Source: JAWVZU01 sp033722075
Lineage (GTDB): Bacteria; Pseudomonadota; Gammaproteobacteria; Xanthomonadales; SZUA-38
Length of the DNA: 6,857 bases
Direction: 5' to 3'
Assembly: GCA_033722075.1 (NCBI GenBank)
Contig: JAWVZU010000214.1
Span: 1 to 6,857 of the forward strand
Within the stretch, counting starts at the first letter, position 1; each line of letters begins with the position of its first letter. Shown here piece by piece: positions 1-4,927 of the stretch. Position numbers and translations under genes: made by a program. The notes beneath the pieces were generated by a model. The model was not told the origin of the DNA and made no database searches. It saw nothing but the letters and a program-made list of their open reading frames with translations.

Positions 1-294
1 CAGCCTGAATCCGGGCGCGATCCGGCCGGGCCATGGCCGGCTCTGCAGGTCGGCTTCCGTACCGGTGGCGAACGAATCCGCCCGGTCGGATACAAGCAGC
101 ACCGGACGCTCAAGAATCTCTTCCAGGAGCATTCGGTCCCGCCGTGGGTGCGGCGGCGGACCCCGCTGCTGTGGCATGACGACGAACTCATCGCCGTCGG
201 GAGGTTCTGGCACAGCGCGCATCTCGAGGCGCTCCAAAGGGACTACCGGGTCCGCCTCGTTGTCGCGGTTGACGCTTGTCAGGGGGTTCGGTAG
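1..294 (+). CDS. tilS: tRNA(Ile)-lysidine synthetase, C-terminal part (cut by window edge)
   Basis: This is the last 97 codons of TilS, the cytoplasmic ATP-dependent enzyme that converts C34 of the tRNA-Ile(CAU) anticodon to lysidine, so that the tRNA reads AUA and is charged with Ile rather than Met. The frame is open from base 1 and stops at TAG 292-294. What is visible is the TilS C-terminal domain: GGERIRPVG at fragment residues 22-30, LKNLFQE at 37-43, PPWVRRRTPL at 47-56 and DDELIAVG at 60-67. This series (glycine and arginine turn, helix ending in FQE, PPW, hydrophobic strand) is typical of the family. The N-terminal PP-loop ATPase domain lies outside the window. The stop is 12 bases before xseB, which suggests co-transcription. 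The identification is firm, although the catalytic half cannot be judged from this fragment. Confidence 0.9.
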   Translation, partial: QPESGRDPAGPWPALQVGFRTGGERIRPVGYKQHRTLKNLFQEHSVPPWVRRRTPLLWHDDELIAVGRFWHSAHLEALQRDYRVRLVVAVDACQGVR

Positions 295-306
295 CTTACG
301 CCGACT

Positions 307-549
307 ATGACCGACAAAGAGTCGCCAGCCCCGGATTTCGAGAAGGCTCTGACCGAACTCGAAACCCTCGTGGAACGGATGGAACAGGGCGACCTGACCC
401 TGGAACAGTCACTTCAGCACTTCGAGCGCGGCATGCAGCTGAGTCGCTCCTGCCAGCAGGCGCTGGACGAAGCGAAGCTGCGCGTAGAGCAGCTGCTCAG
501 CAGCGAGCAGGGCGATGCCACCGAGCCCTTCGACCCCGAGTCCGACTGA
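307..549 (+). CDS. xseB: Exodeoxyribonuclease VII small subunit
   Basis: This 80-residue protein is the small subunit of exonuclease VII, which with the large XseA subunit degrades single-stranded DNA from either end to oligonucleotides during repair. The whole protein matches the family. It has the DFEKALTELETLVERMEQGDLTLEQ-like core at about residues 9-33 (first helix and the E-x-G-D-L-T-L-E turn), then a second amphipathic helix, SLQHFERGMQLSRSCQQAL, at about 34-52. It ends in an acidic tail. The length is normal for XseB. The start is ATG 307, 12 bases after the tilS stop, and no clear Shine-Dalgarno sequence precedes it, so translation may be coupled to tilS. The xseB-ispA order is classic for proteobacteria; xseA is not in the window. 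Confidence 0.95.
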   Translation: MTDKESPAPDFEKALTELETLVERMEQGDLTLEQSLQHFERGMQLSRSCQQALDEAKLRVEQLLSSEQGDATEPFDPESD

Positions 550-556
550 CCGCCGC

Positions 557-1414
557 ATGGCCGCGCTCACCGAGCGCGTCAATCGAGTACTCGACACCAG
601 CCTGCCGGATCAAACGAGCGAGCCGCGCCGCCTGCACGAGGCGATGGCGTACTCGGTCACCGCCGGCGGCAAGCGGGTGCGTCCGCTGCTCGCCTATGGC
701 GCCGGCGAGGCCCTGGGCCTCACGGAGGCGATCATCGATCCCATCGCCGCCGCCCTGGAGTTCATCCATGCCTACTCGCTGATCCATGACGACCTGCCCG
801 CCATGGACGACGATGACATGCGGCGCGGCAAGCCCACCTGCCACATCGCCTTTGGTGAGGCGACCGCCATTCTCGCCGGCGATGCCCTGCAGGCGCTGGC
901 CTTCGAGATCCTCGCGAAGATCGACCACGACCGGCGGGGCGCACTGCTGGTCTCCGCGCTCGCCCAGGCCTGCGGCTCGCGAGGCATGGCCGGCGGCCAG
1001 GCCATCGACCTGGAATCGGTCGGCACGTCGCTGGACCTGGCCGGGCTGAAGCATATGCATGCCCTGAAGACCGGAGCCCTGATCAGCGCGGCGGTCACCA
1101 TGCCGGGTCTGCTTGCCGAAGCACCGGCGGAACAGCTCGACGCCCTGAAACGTTACGGGGACAACGTCGGTCTGGCGTTTCAGATCAAGGACGACATCCT
1201 CGACGTCGAGGGTGAAACCGAGCTGATCGGCAAGCGCCGGGGCGCGGACCAGGCGCTCAACAAGCCAACCTTTCCGGCGCTGTTGGGCCTGAATGAAAGC
1301 CGGACGCTGGCCGGCGAGTTGCTCGACTCGAGTCTATCCGAGCTTGAAGCACTCCCCGGCGATACACGCCTGCTCGCTCACCTGGCCCGCTTCATCATCG
1401 AACGCAACCATTGA
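557..1414 (+). CDS. ispA: (2E,6E)-farnesyl diphosphate synthase
   Basis: IspA condenses IPP with DMAPP and then with geranyl diphosphate to make farnesyl diphosphate, the precursor of undecaprenyl carriers, ubiquinone side chains and other isoprenoids. It is a soluble all-helical prenyl synthase. From ATG 557 it has 285 residues. The first aspartate-rich motif DDLPAMDDDD begins at residue 78 and carries the two-residue insertion (PA) of bacterial short-chain synthases. The second, DDILD, is at 212-216. GGKRVRP (IPP binding) is at 37-43, KTGALI near 171, and GKRRGAD follows the second motif. All expected catalytic residues are present. An in-frame ATG at 515 would add 14 residues (rich in Pro and Ser) and overlap xseB by 35 bases. 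I prefer 557 because its N-terminus aligns closely with known IspA proteins and falls 7 bases after the xseB stop. Neither start has a strong ribosome binding site. Confidence 0.95.
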   Translation: MAALTERVNRVLDTSLPDQTSEPRRLHEAMAYSVTAGGKRVRPLLAYGAGEALGLTEAIIDPIAAALEFIHAYSLIHDDLPAMDDDDMRRGKPTCHIAFGEATAILAGDALQALAFEILAKIDHDRRGALLVSALAQACGSRGMAGGQAIDLESVGTSLDLAGLKHMHALKTGALISAAVTMPGLLAEAPAEQLDALKRYGDNVGLAFQIKDDILDVEGETELIGKRRGADQALNKPTFPALLGLNESRTLAGELLDSSLSELEALPGDTRLLAHLARFIIERNH

Positions 1415-1427
1415 CGACAATACGCCC

Positions 1428-1646
1428 GTGGATTCCGAAACAGACCTGAAGAACGAATTTGCCGAGTTCGATGCAGACGGCGACGGGAGAATCGATCGGG
1501 GTGAGTTCCGGGCTCTCCTGACCCGGCTCGGCTTGCGCCGCTCGGGCCCGATCATGGAGGACGTGTTCAGCTCGGTAGACGCCAACCATGACGGCTACAT
1601 CAGCTACGCTGAGTTCCAGGCCTGGTGGCGCGCGGAAACCAGGTAG
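1428..1646 (+). CDS. Small two-EF-hand calcium-binding protein
   Basis: This is a 72-residue protein that is almost entirely one EF-hand pair. Loop 1 is DADGDGRIDRGE at residues 15-26 and loop 2 is DANHDGYISYAE at 51-62. Both have acidic or Asn ligands at positions 1, 3 and 5, Gly at 6, Ile at 8 and the bidentate Glu at 12, so both should bind Ca2+. Flanking helices (LKNEFAEF before loop 1, FRALLTRLG after it, MEDVFSSV before loop 2, FQAWWRAE after it) complete the helix-loop-helix units. There is no signal peptide or membrane segment, so it is predicted to be cytoplasmic. The start is uncertain: GTG 1428 is the only common start codon near the ispA stop, while ATT 1410 overlaps that stop. 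The gene begins 13 bases after ispA and is probably in the same transcript. Its target and cellular role are unknown; a Ca2+ sensor or buffer is an inference. Confidence 0.8.
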   Translation: MDSETDLKNEFAEFDADGDGRIDRGEFRALLTRLGLRRSGPIMEDVFSSVDANHDGYISYAEFQAWWRAETR

Positions 1647-1676
1647 GTGCGCCCACGGACTCGCCCAACCACTGGC

Positions 1677-1714
1677 CCGGCCGGTCCACAGCCTGAACCA
1701 GAGGTGGCGGCCGG
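1677..1714. repeat. GC-rich interrupted inverted repeat between convergent genes
   Basis: The left arm is CCGGCCG (1677-1683), a GT bulge, then CCAC (1686-1689). The right arm is GTGG (1704-1707) then CGGCCGG (1708-1714). They form an 11-base-pair stem with a 2-base bulge and a 14-base loop. The repeat lies between the stops of the EF-hand gene (plus) and msrA (minus), where a shared terminator would be expected. No T-run follows the stem on either side, so it does not fit a classic intrinsic terminator. It may slow polymerase, protect 3' ends, or be a chance feature of GC-rich DNA. The rest of the 1647-1757 gap shows nothing recognisable. Confidence 0.35.
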
Positions 1715-1757
1715 CGTCGGCTACCTGCCGGGCAATTCATCGATACCCTGATCTTTT

Positions 1758-2405
1758 TCAGCCGGCCTGCAGCTCGCCCAATACCACGCCGGTCTCGGCC
1801 AGCCCGCAGTAGCCGGCCGGATTCTTCGCGAGGTATTGCTGGTGGTAGTTCTCCGCGTAGTAGAACGTCTCCAGCGCCTGGATTTCAGTCGTGATCGTAC
1901 CCAGCCCTGCAGAGTGAAGCGCCGCCTGGTACTGCTCGCGCGAGCGCCGCGCCAGGGACAGCTGCGGCTCGTCGATCGCAAAGATGCAGGAACGGTATTG
2001 CGTGCCCTGGTCATTTCCCTGGCGCATGCCCTGGGTGGGATCATGGTTCTCCCAGAAGACCCGCAGCAGTTCGGAGAACCCGAGGGCCTCCGGGTCGTAG
2101 ATGACCCGAACCGTTTCCGCGTGACCGGTCAGTCCGGTGCACACTTCCTGGTAGGTCGCGTTGGGGGTGAACCCTCCCGCGTAGCCCACATGCGTCGAGT
2201 AGACCCCCTGCAGATCCCAGAAATGCTGTTCGGCACCCCAAAAACACCCCATGCCGAACATGGCGGAACTCAAATGCTCGGGGAAAGGGGGCACCAGCGC
2301 ATTGCCGAGGACGAAGTGCCGCTTGGAGACCGGCATCGCGTCAGTCCGGCCCGGCAGCGCCCGTTCCGGGGTTGGCATCTGGGTCTTTAGACGGTCGATC
2401 CGCAC
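1758..2405 (-). CDS. msrA: Peptide-methionine (S)-S-oxide reductase MsrA
   Basis: MsrA reduces the S epimer of methionine sulfoxide in proteins and free amino acid back to methionine, with thioredoxin as the usual electron source. It is a cytoplasmic repair enzyme for oxidised proteins. The 215-residue product matches the long E. coli-type form (about 212 residues). ALPGR is at residues 16-20, the catalytic motif GCFWG has Cys54, and GYAGG, TGHAE, VFWENHDPTQGMRQGND and GTQYRS follow in family order. FYYAENYHQQYL and KNPAGYCG carry the resolving Cys200. The second recycling cysteine of the E. coli enzyme is Val208 here. The start is GTG 2405; an internal ATG at 2378 would give 206 residues, but homology to other MsrA N-termini extends upstream of it. 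It is transcribed divergently from the MASE1-GGDEF-EAL gene and convergently with the EF-hand gene, so it is probably monocistronic. Confidence 0.95.
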   Translation of the reverse strand: MRIDRLKTQMPTPERALPGRTDAMPVSKRHFVLGNALVPPFPEHLSSAMFGMGCFWGAEQHFWDLQGVYSTHVGYAGGFTPNATYQEVCTGLTGHAETVRVIYDPEALGFSELLRVFWENHDPTQGMRQGNDQGTQYRSCIFAIDEPQLSLARRSREQYQAALHSAGLGTITTEIQALETFYYAENYHQQYLAKNPAGYCGLAETGVVLGELQAG

Positions 2406-2433
2406 AGTACCGTCATCTTACTAGATTATTGAA

Positions 2434-2460
2434 GTCGTTGGGATTAAAGCGTCCCACGAC
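2434..2460. promoter_or_regulatory. Interrupted inverted repeat in the divergent control region
   Basis: The arms GTCGTTGGGA (2434-2443) and TCCCACGAC (2452-2460) are complementary over nine pairs with one bulged T. They flank an 8-base spacer, TTAAAGCG. The repeat lies about 30 bases upstream of the msrA start and about 100 bases upstream of the c-di-GMP gene. It could be an operator for a dimeric regulator, or an RNA hairpin in the msrA leader if transcription starts upstream of it. The symmetry is seen directly; the regulatory role is inferred. Confidence 0.4.
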
Positions 2461-2489
2461 TGGCAATTGGCGCTTGTTCGAGATTAGAC

Positions 2490-2499
2490 TCAAGCTTGA
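2490..2499. promoter_or_regulatory. Perfect 10-base palindrome, operator-like
   Basis: TCAAGCTTGA reads identically on both strands and stands about 63 bases before the ATG of the MASE1-GGDEF-EAL gene. It overlaps the -35-like TTGACG at 2496-2501, where a bound repressor would block polymerase. A palindrome of this length can occur by chance, so the role is only inferred from its position. Confidence 0.3.
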
Positions 2500-2527
2500 C
2501 GGAATCTGCGCAACTTCAGCGTACACT
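2496..2527 (+). promoter_or_regulatory. Candidate promoter of the MASE1-GGDEF-EAL gene
   Basis: A -35-like TTGACG (2496-2501) and a -10-like TACACT (2522-2527) lie upstream of ATG 2562. Their spacing of 20 bases is longer than the usual 16-18, so the pair may need an activator, or only the -10 may be used. Transcription would begin near 2534 and give a leader of about 28 bases. That leader holds a small hairpin, CGGG-AAATG-CCCG, at 2537-2549, which could affect translation. No clear Shine-Dalgarno sequence is seen before the ATG. Confidence 0.3.
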
Positions 2528-2561
2528 GCTACGTTGCGGGAAATGCCCGTTCATCAACCGT

Positions 2562-4856
2562 ATGGCGGCTAACACTACAAAACGCATCCAGTGGCAACCT
2601 GTCGTTTTCCACGGCGGCTTCGCCCTGTTGTATGCGCTTGGCGTGGTCTTCTCCAACCTGCTGATCAGCAGTCCGGACTTCACCCTGGCACCGATCTGGC
2701 CGCCGGCCGGCATTGCCTTCGCCTGCCTTCTCCTCGGCGGCATCAAGGCCTGGCCTACCGTGGCGGTCGGTTTCATCATCGGGCATGCCTTCAGCATCGA
2801 ACTGCCGCTCCTGTTTCTCGCCTACGGGTTCGCATCCAACCTGCTTGGGCCCATCTGCGCGGTTGCGGCCCTGCGTCGTTTCTGGCCGCAGAACCTGATT
2901 CTGATCCGCGTACGCAACGGCATGGCCATGGCCCTCGGGGGGGTCGTGCTCTCCACCGTCGCGGCGCTGATCGGTGCCGCGGGCACGCTCCACTCCGGCC
3001 TGGTGGAAAATGCGTCGTTCGCGACCATTGCTTGGCAGTGGTTCCTGGGCGACTTGTTCGGCGTCATCATCTGCAGTCCCGCACTGCTGTCCATCGGTCG
3101 GGTTGCCCAGAACGTCGATTCTCTTCGCCAGGACGAAGCCTTTCACCGGCTCGGGGAGAAGGTCGTCTGGATCATCGGGATCATCGTCTCCGCATTCCTG
3201 TGGGTCTGGCTGAGCGAACGGAGTCCGGACTATGCCCTCGCGGTGACCTTCCTTCCGCTGACGTTTCTCGGGTGGAGCGCCCTGCGCTTCGACCACCTGT
3301 TCACCACGCTGGCTGTCCTGGTGATCACGCTTGCGATCGTGACCTTCATCGGTCGCGGGGTAGCGGGATTTACTCCGCCGCAAGGGGCACTTGAAAGCTC
3401 CATCCTGCTGCTGTTCATTTCCAGCCTTGGCATCCTGCCGCTCCTGGTCTCCGCCGCCGCCCACCAGAGCCGCTACTACGCGAATCAGCTGAACTATCGC
3501 GCCAATCATGACCACCTGACCGGTCTGGCCAATCGCAATGCTTTCGAAGACGTCGTGCGGCAGTTCCTGGACGACGCCCAGCGGACCGGTCGTAGCGGTG
3601 CGATTTGCTACTTCGACCTCGACAACTTCAAGGTGGTCAACGACACCTGCGGCCACACCGCCGGCGATGAACTGCTCAAGCAGATCGCCCACGTCCTGCG
3701 CAGCAACCTCCTGAATGGAGACTATATGGCGCGACTGGGCGGTGACGAGTTCGGCATCCTGTTCCTCGATTGCGATCCGGAGCAGGCCCGGGACCGGGCC
3801 CGCCGACTGACCTCGCTGATCGACGAGTTCCGCTTTGTGTGGCGGCGCCACATATTCACTTTCAGCGCCAGCTGCGGCCTGGCCCCCATCGGGCGCCACT
3901 CGGAAGGCTTTACCCGGCTGCTGGCGGATGCCGACGCGGCCTGTTTCGATGCCAAGGAGATGGGCGGCAACCGGGTCATGATGGCCACGCCGGACGCTGA
4001 CGATACGAGCCGCCACTCGAGCGCCATGCAGTGGGCGGTCAAGATCACCGACGCACTGGAGAACCAGCTGTTCGAAGTGCATTGCCAGGAAATCGTGGCC
4101 CTGCGCAAGCACACCGATCGACGGGTCCATTTCGAGGTCCTGGTCCGATTACGGGACGAGAACGGCAAACTGCTCCTGCCCGCGACGTTCATCCCCGCCG
4201 CTGAGCGCTTCAAGCTCATGCCCCGGCTCGATCGCTGGGTCATCCGGACCACGCTCAACAAGCTCGCCCGCAACGCCGATGTCATCCACCATATCGAGAC
4301 CTGTTCGATCAACCTGTCCGGCCCGTCGCTGGGTGATGGCGGTTTCCTGGACTATCTGTGCGACATGGTCGCCGGGTCCGCGGTACCGGCACGCAAGCTC
4401 TGTTTCGAGATCACCGAGACGGCCGCGATCGGTGATCTCAGTCACGCCATGTTGTTCATTGATCGGTTGCGCGCCCAGGGGTGTCGCTTCTCGCTGGATG
4501 ATTTCGGTTCGGGACTGTCGTCCTTCGGCTATCTGCGGGCACTCCAGGTCGACTACCTCAAGATCGATGGCGCCTTCGTCCGCGACATGGTCGACAATCC
4601 CGTCGACCGGGCCATGGTTCGCTCGATCAACGAGATCGGACATGTCATGGGCAAGGAGACCATCGCCGAGTACGTCGACAGCATGGCAATCGCCGACATC
4701 CTGCGCGAGATCGGCGTCGACTATGCCCAGGGCCATGGTTTCGGTCACGCCATGCCGATCGAGCGGTTCCTGGTCGATCGCGTGCGCAACCGCAGCCAAC
4801 ATCGTCGCGATGGCGACGGCCAGGGCGAGTCGCTGGCCCGGTCCAATCAGGGTTGA
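2562..4856 (+). CDS. MASE1-GGDEF-EAL membrane protein (c-di-GMP cyclase/phosphodiesterase)
   Basis: This 764-residue inner-membrane signalling enzyme should control c-di-GMP, the second messenger of the biofilm-motility switch. Residues about 18-300 form a MASE1 sensor with roughly eight hydrophobic segments and the hallmarks APIWPPAGIA near 43 and WQWFLGDLFG near 158. The GGDEF domain starts at about 313 (HDHLTGLANR), with metal-binding Asp352 in YFDLDNFK and an intact GGDEF at 393-397. The inhibitory RxxD site before it has Leu in place of Arg, so product feedback through that site is probably lost. The EAL domain at about 490-740 has the motif as EVL (Glu525), Asn584 in SINLSG, EITE at 616, DDFG at 646, Lys667, Glu699/Glu703 and Gln723. 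All phosphodiesterase residues therefore look present. There is no PAS domain between MASE1 and GGDEF, unlike E. coli DgcE. A TTG at 2496 is in frame, but ATG 2562 fits better because the region upstream looks regulatory. The MASE1 ligand is unknown, and which activity dominates cannot be read from the sequence. Confidence 0.93.
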   Translation: MAANTTKRIQWQPVVFHGGFALLYALGVVFSNLLISSPDFTLAPIWPPAGIAFACLLLGGIKAWPTVAVGFIIGHAFSIELPLLFLAYGFASNLLGPICAVAALRRFWPQNLILIRVRNGMAMALGGVVLSTVAALIGAAGTLHSGLVENASFATIAWQWFLGDLFGVIICSPALLSIGRVAQNVDSLRQDEAFHRLGEKVVWIIGIIVSAFLWVWLSERSPDYALAVTFLPLTFLGWSALRFDHLFTTLAVLVITLAIVTFIGRGVAGFTPPQGALESSILLLFISSLGILPLLVSAAAHQSRYYANQLNYRANHDHLTGLANRNAFEDVVRQFLDDAQRTGRSGAICYFDLDNFKVVNDTCGHTAGDELLKQIAHVLRSNLLNGDYMARLGGDEFGILFLDCDPEQARDRARRLTSLIDEFRFVWRRHIFTFSASCGLAPIGRHSEGFTRLLADADAACFDAKEMGGNRVMMATPDADDTSRHSSAMQWAVKITDALENQLFEVHCQEIVALRKHTDRRVHFEVLVRLRDENGKLLLPATFIPAAERFKLMPRLDRWVIRTTLNKLARNADVIHHIETCSINLSGPSLGDGGFLDYLCDMVAGSAVPARKLCFEITETAAIGDLSHAMLFIDRLRAQGCRFSLDDFGSGLSSFGYLRALQVDYLKIDGAFVRDMVDNPVDRAMVRSINEIGHVMGKETIAEYVDSMAIADILREIGVDYAQGHGFGHAMPIERFLVDRVRNRSQHRRDGDGQGESLARSNQG

Positions 4857-4857
4857 T

Positions 4858-4911
4858 CCCGACAGCAGCTGCGCGGCCGGCGGTCCGTTGACGGACAGCG
4901 TCGGGGGTTTT
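4858..4911 (+). terminator. Possible branched intrinsic terminator after the c-di-GMP gene
   Basis: CCCGAC (4858-4863) pairs with GTCGGG (4900-4905), and two further GC pairs follow beyond a bulged A. Inside this outer stem is a perfect hairpin, GTCCG-TTGA-CGGAC (4883-4896). The outer stem is followed by GG and TTTT (4908-4911). The structure begins one base after the upstream TGA, as expected for a terminator. The T-run is short and the loop is branched, so termination may be partial. The same RNA could instead act as a leader for the permease gene. Confidence 0.4.
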
Positions 4912-4920
4912 GCGTATCAT
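4892..4920 (+). promoter_or_regulatory. Candidate promoter of the SLC13-type permease gene
   Basis: CGGACA (4892-4897) and TATCAT (4915-4920) are separated by 17 bases and resemble sigma-70 elements, with 4 of 6 and 5 of 6 consensus bases. A start near 4927 would place the first base next to ATG 4928 and 13 bases before ATG 4940, giving a leaderless or very short-leader message. The -35 half overlaps the hairpin of the possible terminator. Confidence 0.3.
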
Positions 4921-4927
4921 CTCGGCG

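Noticed and set aside
515..556. ATG 515 as the start of ispA
   Set aside because: It would add 14 residues rich in Pro and Ser without counterpart in known IspA proteins and overlap xseB by 35 bases. It remains possible but is less likely than ATG 557.
1741..1760. The TTTTT run at 1754-1758 as the tail of a plus-strand terminator
   Set aside because: Only three GC pairs (GGG/CCC) can form just before it, which is too weak for an intrinsic terminator, and the run lies at the msrA stop.
2461..2479. A sigma-54-like sequence TGGCA followed by TTGTT
   Set aside because: The distance between the GG and the downstream element is 12 bases, not the strictly required 10, and the -12 GC is missing.
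2496..2561. TTG 2496 as the start of the MASE1-GGDEF-EAL gene, adding 22 residues
   Set aside because: The added stretch overlaps promoter-like boxes and a palindrome and adds nothing to the MASE1 domain. ATG 2562 begins just before the first hydrophobic segment.
2529..4130. A 533-codon open frame on the minus strand opposite the MASE1-GGDEF-EAL gene
   Set aside because: It is antisense to a clearly conserved gene. Its product is very hydrophilic (rich in Gln, Asp, Arg and Gly), as expected opposite hydrophobic codons in GC-rich DNA, and shows no recognisable motif.
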